This document shows positions 1-8,851 of a stretch of DNA of 64,000 bases, one piece after another. Both the position numbers and the translations under genes were made by a program. The notes beneath the pieces are model-generated. The model made no database searches. It was not told where the DNA came from and saw only the letters and a list, made by a program, of their open reading frames with translations. Source of the stretch: Bacillus sp. BA3. GTDB taxonomy: Bacteria > Bacillota > Bacilli > Bacillales > DSM-1321. Numbering within the stretch: the stretch's first letter is position 1; every line of letters starts with the position of its first letter. The stretch lies in contig PIZR01000007.1 of the NCBI GenBank assembly GCA_002835675.1, positions 142,287 to 206,286 on the forward strand, given 5' to 3'.

Positions 1-79
1 GTAAGTGCTTATCAGAAAGTAAAAGAAAGTCGTAAATCGTTGTGTTTCTAATTGCTGGCTCCGCCTTGCAAGCTATAAA

Positions 80-112
80 AAAAGGGAATTCCATAATCGG
101 ATTCCCTTTTCT
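80..112 (-). terminator. Rho-independent terminator of the formate dehydrogenase operon
   Basis: On the minus strand GGAATCC and GGAATTCC arms (one bulged base) form a hairpin that runs into a T stretch. It lies 12 bases past the stop of the last small gene of the fdh operon. Confidence 0.7.
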
Positions 113-123
113 CACGTCTTCTT

Positions 124-255
124 TTAATTGTCAAAATAGTTGAACGCTCTGTCGTTCTGGCAGTTTTCACAGATATGAAGAATTCTGGTTCTTTCTGATT
201 CTGTTTCTTCGGTTTCCATTTCCTGCTCACTGCCGCATAATTCACAAATCTGCAT
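124..255 (-). CDS. 43-residue protein with two CxxC motifs (possible zinc ribbon)
   Basis: This short frame starts at the ATG at 255, inside the last codons of the preceding gene (14-base overlap), and ends with TAA at 124. The start of the product reads MQICELCGSEQEME and it later contains ICENCQNDRAF. The two CxxC pairs are about 27 residues apart with an acidic linker, as in small zinc-binding ribbons. An AGGAGGAAG ribosome site sits just upstream of the ATG within the upstream reading frame, so the gene looks translationally coupled. It is the fourth and last gene of the formate dehydrogenase operon and is followed directly by a terminator. I do not recognise a named family. A role in metal handling or in formate dehydrogenase maturation is inference from position only. 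Confidence 0.6.
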   Translation of the reverse strand: MQICELCGSEQEMETEETESERTRILHICENCQNDRAFNYFDN

Positions 256-511
256 AATCTTCCTCCTCTTCCTCCTCTAAATGAGGTGATTTTTGGTTTT
301 CCGTTTTTATATCATAGCCTGAGTCTCTGATGGCCTGTTGAAAATCCTGGAATGAAGCGGCATTTTTATCATAGCCAATTCTTGCTTCTCCGCTTTCTTT
401 ATTTACATCAGCCCGGAGAATGCCCCATACATCGTTTAATGACCGAATGATTTTGTCGGAATCTTTTTCCGATAGTGGTCCATGAATCTTGATAACACCT
501 TGTTCTTCCAT
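242..511 (-). CDS. Small HMA-like fold protein lacking the metal-binding CxxC
   Basis: An 89-residue protein whose ATG overlaps the stop of the DUF1641 gene (TAATG). The first 70 residues have the beta-alpha-beta-beta-alpha-beta pattern of heavy-metal-associated domains (VIKIHGPLS, a helix, ILRADVN, ARIGYD, a helix, SGYDIK), but the usual GMxCxxC loop is replaced by GPLSEKDSDK and there is no cysteine. The C-terminus is an acidic tail (EEEEEED). An apo-like HMA fold usually means a protein-interaction role rather than metal carriage; that is inference. It is the third gene of the formate dehydrogenase operon and overlaps the genes on both sides, which points to coupled translation. Confidence 0.65.
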   Translation of the reverse strand: MEEQGVIKIHGPLSEKDSDKIIRSLNDVWGILRADVNKESGEARIGYDKNAASFQDFQQAIRDSGYDIKTENQKSPHLEEEEEEDYADL

Positions 512-1029
512 TACCCTTGTCCTCCTTCTGGATGAAGTTCCTGTGAAGGATGCTGTGTAAATGATTCACCCATGCCATGAAGGAATTCAACCATGGTTGT
601 CATCGCCGCTTTGATTTCTGGATCTCTCAAGCTTTTACCTAATTTCCATAAGCTGTGTTTTTCATGGTTTTTGATGCTTTCGCCCATATGGTCAAGGCCT
701 TTTGTAACACCGCCCAGCATAGATTGCAGCTGGTCCGGTTTTAAGGTGCCCATGAAATTGAAAAGGTAAATGGCATTTTTGATGGTGTTATGCATACCAG
801 GCTGGTTAACTTGCTGCATGGCAATAACCCCGACGTCTGTACGATTTTCCAAAATGGCATGAAGCGCATCGAGAATCCCGATTTCCTGCAGATTCTTTAA
901 AATAGCGAGTGCGGAAAGAATCCCTTCTTTGTTATCAGCAAGGGCTTTTAATATTTCCCCGATTGACTGAGCTTGTTCTTCCATCGCATTTGGCACATGT
1001 TTATTAATTTGCCTGATTGCTTTCGCCAT
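511..1029 (-). CDS. DUF1641 family protein, formate dehydrogenase partner (YrhD/YjgD-like)
   Basis: A 172-residue helical protein of the DUF1641 family, which in Bacillus is encoded directly after the formate dehydrogenase large subunit (yrhE-yrhD, yjgC-yjgD). The start MAKAIRQINKHVPNA at 1029 is chosen because GGGGGGAAG lies 4 bases ahead. This places the start 26 bases inside fdhA, so translation is probably coupled. Family hallmarks visible are the ILSALAILKNLQEIGILDALHAIL segment and the glycine-rich MLGGVTKGLDHMG segment. Its biochemical role is not settled. From its constant company it is taken to be an accessory subunit or assembly factor. Confidence 0.8.
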   Translation of the reverse strand: MAKAIRQINKHVPNAMEEQAQSIGEILKALADNKEGILSALAILKNLQEIGILDALHAILENRTDVGVIAMQQVNQPGMHNTIKNAIYLFNFMGTLKPDQLQSMLGGVTKGLDHMGESIKNHEKHSLWKLGKSLRDPEIKAAMTTMVEFLHGMGESFTQHPSQELHPEGGQG

Positions 1030-3985
1030 ATGCTTCCCCCCCATTTCCAAATAATTCTTCTATCGCTTGAAAATCGTCACGCTGCCATTTTTCCTCTACC
1101 CGAACGCTGATCTGCGGATTCCTGTTACCGAATCGGTGGTTATGCTTAGGCAATGGCGGTTCACCCGTTGCTTCTAAAATCTCCATTTTAACACCAATTT
1201 CCTTATATGCAGGAGTATGTGTAACTAGATCATGATAGCTGCTTGTCAGGTAATTGACTGCTTCATCGTCCTCAAAGCTGTTCATCGTGAGGTAAATTTC
1301 CTTGCCTTTCACCCGGTCCGTAACAAGCGTCCTTACTTTAACCTGTCCATATGGTGAACTTAATCTAACTAATGTACCGTCACTGAGATTGCGTTCCTCC
1401 GCCAATTCGTGCGATACTTCGAGCCATGTGCCAGGTACCTTATGGATAAGTCCTTCTGTCCGGTACGTCATATTTCCTTCATGGAAGTGCTCAAGCAAAC
1501 GCCCATTGTTTAAATGGAGATCATATTCTTCTCCTGCCATATATGGAGGAGTCCAGTCAACAGCGAACAGCCTTGCCTTTCCATCCGCAAAGGCAAATTT
1601 GTCTTCATATAATAGAGGTGTGTCCGTTCCATCTTTATGAACCGGCCAAACCTGGCTGTTAAAGCCTTCAAGACGGTCATAGCTCACACCGGCAAATAGG
1701 ACAGCTAGACTAGCTGCTTCATCCATAATTTCACTTGGATGCGAATAATTCCAATTGGCACCCATCCGGTTGGCCACTTCCTGGAAAATCTGCCAGTCCG
1801 GTTTCGATTCGCCCAGAGGATCAAACACTTTATAGAACCTTTGAATGCGACGTTCCGTATTTACAAATGTCCCATCTTTTTCTAGTGAAGGCGATGCCGG
1901 TAATACAACATCGGCAAATTGAGCCGTTTTCGAGAAGAAAATGTCCTGTACGACAAAGAAATCTAATTTTTCAAATGCACTCTGAACATGGTTCGAGTTT
2001 GCATCCACAAGCCCCATTTCTTCTCCAAATAGATACAGGGATTTTAATTTTCCTTTGTGGATGGCCTCTACCATGTGGTGGTTGTCCATTCCAGGATCTT
2101 TTGGAATTTCAACACCCCATGCTTTTTCATACTTTTCTCTAACCTCGGCATTTCCGACTGGCTCATAACCTGGAAACCATGATGGCATTGTACCGAAATC
2201 ACAGGCTCCCTGTACGTTATTGTGGCCTCTTAACGGATAGGCACCTGTACCTGGACGGCCATAATTTCCCGTAATCAGCAATAAATTCGAAATGGCTGTG
2301 CTTGCGTCTGTAGCGCCGGAATGCTGGGTAATTCCCATAGCCCAGAGGATACAGGCTGAATTAGCTTCATGAATCATTGTAGCTGCCTTGATTAATTCCT
2401 CCTGCGAAAGTCCTGTCATCTCTTCTGCGTAGCTTAAGGTGAATTTATCCAGTGTTTTAATATACCCTTCTACGCCTGATACACGATTTGCCAGGAACTC
2501 TTTATCATGCCAACCTTGATCGATGATGTATTTCGTTACGGCAGAAATCCAGATTAAATCAGAACTAGGCTTAGGATGCATGAGGAAATCCGCACGCTGT
2601 GCTAGCTCATGCTCTCTTATATCAGCTACTATTAATTTTTGTCCAAATAGCTTATGAGCCCGTTTTACACGTGTAGCGAGGACTGGATGTGATTCTGCTG
2701 GATTTGCTCCAATTACAATAACCAAGTCTGTAGTTTCAATATCCTGGATAGTTCCAGAATCGCCTCCCAACCCTACTGTCCTTAAGAGCCCTGCAGTAGC
2801 CGGAGATTGGCAGTATCTAGAGCAGTTGTCGATATTGTTTGTTCCGATAACCGCACGTGCAAATTTTTGCGCCAAGAAGTTTTCTTCATTGGAGCACTTG
2901 GAAGAAGCGATCACTCCAATGGACTCCGAGCCATGCTCTTCCTTTATTTCCGTAAGCTTACTTGAAATCAGATTTAACGCTTCATCCCAGGTTGCTTCTT
3001 CAAACTCTCCGTTTTTACGAATTAAAGGCTTGGTTAAGCGCTGGTCACTGTTAACAAAATCCCAGCCCCATTTTCCTTTAACACAGGTTGAAATGCCGTT
3101 AACGGGAGCTTCATGGGTAGGCTCGATTTTTAAAATCTGCCTGTCCTTTGTCCATACTTCAAAGCTGCAGCCAACACCGCAATATGTACAAACCGTCTTA
3201 GTCCTCTTAATCCGTGCTTTCCTCATGGCAGCTTCCACTTCTGATATCGCAAAAATTTCTTTATATCCAGGCTCCACTTCTTTAATTAAATCAACCATAG
3301 GCTCTAAAATTGGAGCCGGCAGCTTTGTTAAGAAGCCTGCTTCACCGAGCATGGATTTCTCCATTAAAGCGTTACAAGGACACACGTTCACACAGTGTCC
3401 ACAGGATACACAAGAAGACTCATCGATTGGAACATCATTATCCCAGATAACCCTTGGTCTTTCTCTTCCCCAATCAATCGCTAAGGTTTCATTGACCTGT
3501 AAATCCTGACAGGCTTCAACACACCGGCCGCACAAAATACATTGATCCGGTTCATACCTATAGAATGGATGGGAATTATCCGGAGGGTAGGGTTTTTCTC
3601 TAAATTCATATTTCTGATGCTCAATCTCTAGGTATTCAGCAGTATTATGGACGGTACAATTGCCGTTATTATTATCACAAACAGTACAATACAGTTCATG
3701 ATTTTCTAGGATCCGTGACATCGCTTCATACTGGGCATCCTTAACAGACTTTGACATTGTATCAACCGTCAAACCTGGAACAGCCTTTGTCGAGCAAGCA
3801 CGGACTAATTCCCCACCCACCTGCACAAAACATGTATCACAGGTTTGGATTGTCCCCAGATCGGGATGATAACAAATGCTTGGAATGTACAATTCATGAC
3901 TTTGGGCGACTTGCAATATCGTTTGACCTGGCTGTGCTGTTAATTCCTTTTCGTTGATTCGGATGGAAAAAGAATGGTCAGACAT
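1004..3985 (-). CDS. fdhA: Formate dehydrogenase, molybdopterin large subunit with N-terminal Fe-S domains
   Basis: A 993-residue cytoplasmic formate dehydrogenase alpha subunit of the YjgC/YrhE type, expected to oxidise formate to CO2. In order: a [2Fe-2S] ferredoxin domain (CYHPDLGTIQTCDTC), the His/Cys [4Fe-4S] segment (CTVCDNNNGNC), a two-cluster ferredoxin domain (CILCGRCVEAC, CVSCGHCVNVC), then the bis-MGD catalytic domain opening with a [4Fe-4S] motif (CTYCGVGC). The candidate Mo ligand is the Cys of SRYCQSPATAGL. A Cys, not selenocysteine, is used, and the next residue is Gln rather than the His common in other formate dehydrogenases. The ATG has AGGAGGAA at good spacing. It heads a four-gene overlapping operon; moaA nearby supplies the cofactor pathway. 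The electron acceptor is presumably NAD or a quinone route but no partner diaphorase is in the window. Confidence 0.92.
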   Translation of the reverse strand: MSDHSFSIRINEKELTAQPGQTILQVAQSHELYIPSICYHPDLGTIQTCDTCFVQVGGELVRACSTKAVPGLTVDTMSKSVKDAQYEAMSRILENHELYCTVCDNNNGNCTVHNTAEYLEIEHQKYEFREKPYPPDNSHPFYRYEPDQCILCGRCVEACQDLQVNETLAIDWGRERPRVIWDNDVPIDESSCVSCGHCVNVCPCNALMEKSMLGEAGFLTKLPAPILEPMVDLIKEVEPGYKEIFAISEVEAAMRKARIKRTKTVCTYCGVGCSFEVWTKDRQILKIEPTHEAPVNGISTCVKGKWGWDFVNSDQRLTKPLIRKNGEFEEATWDEALNLISSKLTEIKEEHGSESIGVIASSKCSNEENFLAQKFARAVIGTNNIDNCSRYCQSPATAGLLRTVGLGGDSGTIQDIETTDLVIVIGANPAESHPVLATRVKRAHKLFGQKLIVADIREHELAQRADFLMHPKPSSDLIWISAVTKYIIDQGWHDKEFLANRVSGVEGYIKTLDKFTLSYAEEMTGLSQEELIKAATMIHEANSACILWAMGITQHSGATDASTAISNLLLITGNYGRPGTGAYPLRGHNNVQGACDFGTMPSWFPGYEPVGNAEVREKYEKAWGVEIPKDPGMDNHHMVEAIHKGKLKSLYLFGEEMGLVDANSNHVQSAFEKLDFFVVQDIFFSKTAQFADVVLPASPSLEKDGTFVNTERRIQRFYKVFDPLGESKPDWQIFQEVANRMGANWNYSHPSEIMDEAASLAVLFAGVSYDRLEGFNSQVWPVHKDGTDTPLLYEDKFAFADGKARLFAVDWTPPYMAGEEYDLHLNNGRLLEHFHEGNMTYRTEGLIHKVPGTWLEVSHELAEERNLSDGTLVRLSSPYGQVKVRTLVTDRVKGKEIYLTMNSFEDDEAVNYLTSSYHDLVTHTPAYKEIGVKMEILEATGEPPLPKHNHRFGNRNPQISVRVEEKWQRDDFQAIEELFGNGGEAYGESNQAN

Positions 3986-4247
3986 GTGATTCCTCCTATC
4001 TTGCTGCCGTTAAGCTGAATTATTTTATAAATTAAGCCATACACCAGCAAATGCTGTTGATTCATCCTAGTATTCCCAAAAAGAATATGAATAAAATAAA
4101 TTATATTTTTACAGCCTTAAAAATTATTCTAAAGCCACTGTGTATTAATCCTTTCTTTTTTGGCAAGTTTATAGGAGATGATTTGTTGATAGCGAATCGA
4201 GTCTACATATATAAAGAAATTTAACTGAAGGCAGGCGAACCTAAGCT
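3986..4247. promoter_or_regulatory. Divergent promoter region between fdhA and the small plus-strand gene
   Basis: 262 bases, AT-rich, separating fdhA (minus) from the 72-residue gene (plus). I see no convincing operator palindrome and no clear sigma-A pair that I would defend. It must hold the fdh operon promoter. Confidence 0.4.
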
Positions 4248-4466
4248 ATGGAAAAAGAAATTCTTTTACAACTAGTTCAATCAATGATCATGTCCTCATC
4301 AAAGAAACCAAAATACATGAGCATCTCTACGGTGAAAGTTGCAGACCTCCTAGAAACCTCCATCTCCCATATCGAAAAAGGATTGCAGGAACTTGTACAA
4401 GAAGGACGCCTCCGACAATCAAAACTGGAACAGCCACCGCACAACACCATTTACATGCTGCCATAA
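4248..4466 (+). CDS. 72-residue protein, small winged-helix-like
   Basis: Begins at an ATG about 11 bases after GGCAGGCGAA. The product (EILLQLVQSMIM, then KYMSISTVKVADLLETSISHIEKGLQELVQEGRL, ending NTIYMLP) has the helix-helix-turn-helix-hairpin layout of a compact winged helix: VADLLETSISHIEKGLQEL looks like a recognition-helix region and the end looks like a beta wing. It is transcribed divergently from the formate dehydrogenase operon and could regulate it, but there is no direct evidence. A terminator-like hairpin follows at 4540. I do not recognise a characterised homologue. Confidence 0.65.
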   Translation: MEKEILLQLVQSMIMSSSKKPKYMSISTVKVADLLETSISHIEKGLQELVQEGRLRQSKLEQPPHNTIYMLP

Positions 4467-4468
4467 TG

Positions 4469-4481
4469 GGGGACCGTCCCC
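4469..4481. repeat. Short perfect palindrome GGGGACCGTCCCC
   Basis: A 13-base palindrome directly after the stop codon of the 72-residue gene. Palindromes of this GGGGAC..GTCCCC type recur between genes in many Bacillaceae genomes, so this may be a dispersed element. There is no second copy in this window. Confidence 0.4.
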
Positions 4482-4539
4482 ACTTCCCGAATTATTTCCC
4501 ATAGTAAAGTTTTTTTTTCGCCCTTTTAAACAGTAAAAT

Positions 4540-4560
4540 GGCCCCATCTTGATGGGGTCC
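4540..4560 (+). terminator. Terminator-like hairpin after the 72-residue gene
   Basis: CCCCATC and GATGGGG arms with a very short loop, followed by a T-rich but mixed tail. Confidence 0.45.
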
Positions 4561-4578
4561 TTCTTGTATCTTTAACAA

Positions 4579-4608
4579 TAACCGGATTACCTTAAGGTAG
4601 TCCGGTTA
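4579..4608. repeat. Inverted repeat TAACCGGATTACC / GGTAGTCCGGTTA
   Basis: 13-base arms with one G:T-type mismatch and a 4-base loop (TTAA). No T tract follows, so it is a weak terminator candidate. It lies in the space between the small gene and moaA. Confidence 0.4.
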
Positions 4609-4625
4609 ACTTTCAAGTCGTCTTT

Positions 4626-4811
4626 CAGAAAACCTAAACCAATCTACAAATTGAAGGTAATGAGGATTTTGAAAGGGTTAAGAATAAGCAAAGAAGCAAA
4701 GAGTTTGAGGAGTTTGTAAGAAGTTTTACTGATACTCTTAATTATTTGATGTTAGATGCATATACATTAATAACCTTTTTGGAAGTAGAAAACTATTCAT
4801 CAGCTCTTTAA
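4626..4811 (+). pseudogene. Open fragment of an unidentified gene, no start codon
   Basis: A frame open for about 61 codons, ending TAA at 4811, reads QKPKPNLQIEGNEDFERV..., then EEFVRSFTDTLNYLMLD and LITFLEVENYSSAL. It has no acceptable start or ribosome site and looks like the C-terminal remnant of a lost gene. I do not recognise the family. Confidence 0.25.
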
Positions 4812-4897
4812 CTGAAAGTGAACGCCAAAAAGCTTTTGACCGTGGCGCCACTTTTTATGATCTGTTTTTTCTAATACTTGGGGATGGGAGTGGTTAA

Positions 4898-5911
4898 GTG
4901 AACCGGCATATAAAAGATTCATTGGACAGACCACTAAGGGATTTAAGGATTTCCGTCATTGATCGATGTAACTTTCGCTGCCAGTATTGTATGCCTGCTG
5001 AAATTTTTCATGATAATTTTCAATTTTTGCCTAAAAGTGAGCTCTTGTCATTTAAGGAAATCGTAAGGCTTTCTAAAATATTTGCAAGCTTGGGAGTTAT
5101 AAAACTAAGATTGACAGGCGGGGAACCTTTACTGCGGAAAGACCTTACAACTCTTATTTCAAAGCTCGTCAAAATTGAAGGTATAGAAGATATCGGTTTG
5201 ACTACAAATGGTGTTTTTCTGAAAAAACAAGCCGGGAATTTGAAATCAGCGGGATTAAAGAGGGTGAATATCAGTTTAGATAGCCTGGATGATGAACTTT
5301 TTAAGCAGATGAACGGCAGGGGTATAGGGATAAAGCCTGTCATAGAAGGTATAGCTGCTGCCAAAGAAGCAGGCCTTGGAGTTAAAGTGAATATGGTAGT
5401 GAAAAAAGAAATTAATCAATCCCAAATACTTCCAATGGCACATTTTTGTAAAGAAGAAGGTATTCAATTACGCTATATAGAATTCATGGACGTCGGACAT
5501 ACAAATGGCTGGCAGATGAAGAATGTACTTACAAAAAAAGAGTTACTCGAGATTCTCCAAGCAAAATTCGATCTTGAACCAGTTGAAGAAGATTATTTTG
5601 GAGAAGTGGCAAAACGCTTCCGGTATAAGGGAACTACAACCGAATTGGGGTTTATAACATCCATGTCTGAGTCTTTTTGTTCCAGTTGCACTCGTGCTCG
5701 TCTTTCTGCTAACGGAAGTTTATATACATGCCTGTTTAATGGAAAGGGGCATGACTTAAAGTCATTGCTCCGTTCCAAGATGTCAGATGAAGAATTGACT
5801 TGCTTCATCATTTCACTTTGGAACCAGAGGGACGACCGCTATTCGGATGAGCGGTCAGCGGGAACAGTGAAAAAACAGGATAAAATCGAAATGTCATTCA
5901 TAGGCGGGTGA
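4898..5911 (+). CDS. moaA: GTP 3',8-cyclase MoaA (molybdenum cofactor biosynthesis)
   Basis: A 337-residue radical SAM enzyme that, with MoaC, converts GTP to cyclic pyranopterin monophosphate, the first step of molybdenum cofactor synthesis. The N-terminal radical SAM cysteines are C24, C28 and C31 ([11 protein letters not shown]); the GTP-binding second cluster is in [22 protein letters not shown]; the protein ends in the functional GG (EMSFIGG). The start is GTG, with GGGAGTGG about 6 bases upstream. No other moa gene is adjacent, so this is either the only copy placed apart from the rest of the pathway or a second moaA. Its location between formate dehydrogenase and a molybdenum hydroxylase cluster fits a higher cofactor demand. 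A hairpin terminator follows at 5938. Confidence 0.93.
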   Translation: MNRHIKDSLDRPLRDLRISVIDRCNFRCQYCMPAEIFHDNFQFLPKSELLSFKEIVRLSKIFASLGVIKLRLTGGEPLLRKDLTTLISKLVKIEGIEDIGLTTNGVFLKKQAGNLKSAGLKRVNISLDSLDDELFKQMNGRGIGIKPVIEGIAAAKEAGLGVKVNMVVKKEINQSQILPMAHFCKEEGIQLRYIEFMDVGHTNGWQMKNVLTKKELLEILQAKFDLEPVEEDYFGEVAKRFRYKGTTTELGFITSMSESFCSSCTRARLSANGSLYTCLFNGKGHDLKSLLRSKMSDEELTCFIISLWNQRDDRYSDERSAGTVKKQDKIEMSFIGG

Positions 5912-5937
5912 CAAACAGCAAGTTCTCCTCAATCATA

Positions 5938-5963
5938 AAGGGATGGCAACGTTTCCATCCCTA
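5938..5963 (+). terminator. Hairpin after moaA
   Basis: GGGATGG and CCATCCC perfect arms with an 8-base loop, 27 bases after the moaA stop. The following tail is AT-rich rather than a pure T run. Confidence 0.55.
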
Positions 5964-6008
5964 ATTCAAAAATTTGATTATGGAGGGCTTATTTGTTTTC
6001 ATACAAAA

Positions 6009-6029
6009 AAGAGCTGCTAATCAGCTTCT
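6009..6029 (-). terminator. Terminator of the broken permease gene
   Basis: On the minus strand AGAAGCTG, a 5-base loop and CAGCTC are followed by six T. It lies downstream of the GntP-type pseudogene. Confidence 0.5.
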
Positions 6030-6090
6030 GGTATTGAAGTAAAATATCGTTACTTTAAGTACAATTTATCATGGTCTTCTAATTCCTTTA

Positions 6091-6890
6091 TTAGACTAAT
6101 CCAGTTGAGCTGTAGACTAAAATAATTACAAATGCTGCTAGTGTCTTAAAAATTGTAATCACAAAGATATCTCCATATGATTGTTTGTGTGTTAAGCCTG
6201 TAACCGCAAGTAAGGTAATAACAGCGCCGTTATGAGGTAACGAATCCATCCCGCTTGATGCCATCGCTATGACACGGTGCATTACATCGGGAGGAATATT
6301 ATATTGATTAATAGCTTGTATATACTTATCTCCCATCGCACTAAGCGCAATTCCCATTCCACCAGACGAAGAACCAGTAATACCAGATAACTCGTTTGTT
6401 GTAACGGCCCCATTTACAAGTGGATTCGTAAAGTTGTGTGTGAAATACCATCACGTACAGTTGCGAATCCTGGTAATGAAGCAATGACCCCACCAAATTC
6501 AGAAGCAGTATTCATAGCTGCTAGTTACGCTCCACCAATACTGGCATTAATGCCTTGTTGAAACCCCGTTGTAACACGTCCCCAATCGTAAGCAACTGTT
6601 GCAATAATACCTAATACTAGAGCTAGTTCGACAGACCAAATACCTGTTACTGTCGCAAGATCTACTTTCCCAAACAAATCTAATCCTATCTTTGAAAAGT
6701 CAAATCCCTCTGGATACCATTTCGGAATAGAAATAGTAAAAAATTTATTCGCCACACCCACTAAAACTAGCGGTATAAATGCAAATATTTGTCGTACTGG
6801 ACTTGTATTAACAACTAAAGGAACCGGTAATGGAATTACTGTTTCTGCAGCAACTGCCGTTAAGTGTACTTTTACGAACAGGGTAATTAT
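6091..6890 (-). pseudogene. GntP-family permease remnant (nonsense codon, frameshift, N-terminus lost)
   Basis: Pieces of a GntP-type permease (gluconate / 3-hydroxybutyrate transporter family) can be followed on the minus strand: PLVVNTSPVRQIFAFIPLVL and GFDFSKIGLDLFGKVDL near 6650-6850, then SIGGA, a TAA at 6525, LAAMNTASEFGGVIAS and GFATVRDGISH, a frameshift near 6430, then NPLVNGAVTTNELSGITGSS and GGMGIALSAMGDKYIQAI to the end. The glycine-rich ITGSSSGGM segment is typical of the family. The first half of the protein is absent, and the sequence to about 7100 on the upstream side is only broken reading frame. It is not expected to be functional. A transporter gene next to the oxidative operon may once have served it. 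Confidence 0.75.
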
Positions 6891-7283
6891 AGTAAACAGG
6901 AAAGGCTTATCAAGTTAGGGATGATGGCATCCATATGGGTCTAATATTTTCTCTTCTTCTGCATCATAGTAAAATCCTCTTTCTCCGTTAATACATTTGA
7001 ATCAAGTTCCGGTTCTGTTTCAATTATTTCCACAAAGTCTTTTCTAACATTACCTTTATCTATAAACTCTTCGGTAAACTTGTCAATTTTATATCTGAAA
7101 CATTCATCTTTGCACCTTCCTTTGTCACAATTAAGCGAATTTGCATGTTACCAATTCAAAAATTCAGGATATTTTATATTTGTCTTAGGATGTAAAGCAA
7201 CCTGGCCATAGGTTCTGTAACTGAGGTTTGTTAATCTATGGGGAGCGTGTGTTGAATTAAGTCTTTTTATGAGGTAAATAAGG

Positions 7284-7319
7284 AAAGGCTTAAGGATTCT
7301 ACTTCACCTTAAGCCTTTT
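7284..7319 (-). terminator. Strong terminator of the ALDH/ADH operon
   Basis: Perfect 12-base arms AAAGGCTTAAGG and CCTTAAGCCTTT around an 11-base loop, directly downstream of the last gene of the operon (stop at 7331). The equivalent T run sits on the minus strand. Confidence 0.8.
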
Positions 7320-7330
7320 CTTGCCCTATT

Positions 7331-8794
7331 TTAAAAACCCATCGATATATATTTTTCTTCTAAATATTCTTCAAGGCCTTGATGGCCACCTTCCCTCCCC
7401 ATGCCGCTTTCTTTCATGCCGCCAAATGGGGCTTGTGCAACGGTGGGAATGGCGTCGTTGTAGCCGATGATGCCAAACTCCAGAGCTTCGGATACCCTGA
7501 CTCCCCTGCTTATATTCTGTGTGTAAAAATAAGCGGCCAGCCCGTACTCTGTATTGTTGGCAAGCTCGATCACCTCTTCTTCTGTATCAAACGGAATGAT
7601 TGGCGCGACCGGTCCAAATGTTTCCTGGTATGTGATGAGCATATCCTTGTTCACTCCACCTAGAACGGTCGGTTCATAGAATAATCCATCAGCCAATTCC
7701 CCTTCAACTCTTTGTCCGCCACAAAGAAGGCTGGCACCTTTTTCCAAGGCATCTTGTACATGTTCCTCTACCTTTTCCAGGCCATCACTGCTGACAAGAG
7801 GCCCGACTTCAACGGTTGGATCGATGCTATTTCCAACTTTTAGAGCTTGTACCTTTTCAACAAAAAGTGCAGAGAATTTATTGATGACAGAACGGTGGAC
7901 GTAAATTCGATTTGCGCATACGCACGTTTGTCCGGTGTTCCTGAACTTGCTTGCAACGGCACCAGCTGCTGCGGCTTCCAAATCAGCATCCTCAAAGACG
8001 ATGAACGGCGCGTGTCCTCCAAGCTCAAGGGAAAGTCTCTTGAGCTGCGGGGCTGACTTGGTAACCAGCAATTTGCCTACTTCAGTAGATCCGGTAAAAG
8101 ATATTTTCCTTACTACCGGGTTTTCAAAAATTTCATCCGAGATAGGTCCGGCACTCCCTGTCACGATACTGACCACTCCAGCAGGCACTCCCGCCATTTC
8201 TACCAATTTACCAAACGCTAACGCACTAATAGGAGATTGTTTTGCAGGCTTGACAATGACTGTACATCCAGCGGCCATGGCAGGTCCTACTTTCCGCGTC
8301 ATCATGGCCAACGGGAAATTCCAAGGGGTAATGGAAGCAACCACTCCAATCGGCTGGCGAATCACCGATAGCCTTTTATTTGCGGCAGAAGCAGGGATCG
8401 TTTCCCCATAAATCCGGCGGCCCTCTTCAGCAAACCATTCCAGGTAGCTTGCAGCAAAATCCACTTCACCCCGGGCTTCCGTTAAGGGCTTGCCCATTTC
8501 CATACTCATGATTTCTGCTAATTCATCTTTATATTCATGCATAAGGTCATGCAATTTCTTTAGATATTTACTGCGTTCCTGTGCCGTCAGTTTTGACCAG
8601 GTTTTAAACGCTTCCTCAGCGGCTGCAATGGCCGCATGCGTTTCTTGGCGTCCTCCATTTGGAATCCTTGCAACCACTTTCCCTGTTGATGGATTTGTTA
8701 CTGTTAAAGTTTCTCCGTTAAGTGCTGCAGTCCATTCACCGTTCACATACATTTTCAGTTCAGATAAATTGACTAATCCACTAGTTTTCAGCAT
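7331..8794 (-). CDS. NAD(P)-dependent aldehyde dehydrogenase, succinate-semialdehyde dehydrogenase type
   Basis: A 487-residue ALDH-superfamily enzyme closest in pattern to GabD succinate-semialdehyde dehydrogenases. Visible are the NAD-site FTGSTEVGKLL, the general-base ELGGHAPF, the catalytic Cys in NTGQTCVCANR, and the C-terminal PFGGMKESGMGREGG. The Cys-x-Cys arrangement (TCVCAN) is typical of the GabD group. AAAGGAGAT precedes the ATG. It is the last gene of the five-gene minus-strand operon. With two iron-type alcohol dehydrogenases upstream, a route from an omega-hydroxy acid (for example 4-hydroxybutyrate) through its semialdehyde to a dicarboxylic acid is plausible, but the substrate is inferred. 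Confidence 0.85.
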   Translation of the reverse strand: MLKTSGLVNLSELKMYVNGEWTAALNGETLTVTNPSTGKVVARIPNGGRQETHAAIAAAEEAFKTWSKLTAQERSKYLKKLHDLMHEYKDELAEIMSMEMGKPLTEARGEVDFAASYLEWFAEEGRRIYGETIPASAANKRLSVIRQPIGVVASITPWNFPLAMMTRKVGPAMAAGCTVIVKPAKQSPISALAFGKLVEMAGVPAGVVSIVTGSAGPISDEIFENPVVRKISFTGSTEVGKLLVTKSAPQLKRLSLELGGHAPFIVFEDADLEAAAAGAVASKFRNTGQTCVCANRIYVHRSVINKFSALFVEKVQALKVGNSIDPTVEVGPLVSSDGLEKVEEHVQDALEKGASLLCGGQRVEGELADGLFYEPTVLGGVNKDMLITYQETFGPVAPIIPFDTEEEVIELANNTEYGLAAYFYTQNISRGVRVSEALEFGIIGYNDAIPTVAQAPFGGMKESGMGREGGHQGLEEYLEEKYISMGF

Positions 8795-8851
8795 GAATAT
8801 ATCTCCTTTTTTCTTTGAATTTGCAAACGCTTCATTATATACACAAAAAGA

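Noticed and set aside
48..245. 65-codon frame on the minus strand
   Set aside because: It is out of frame with the CxxC protein, runs through the terminator and is low in coding character.
7379..8411. Several plus-strand frames across the ALDH gene
   Set aside because: They are antisense shadows of a gene with a complete set of catalytic motifs.
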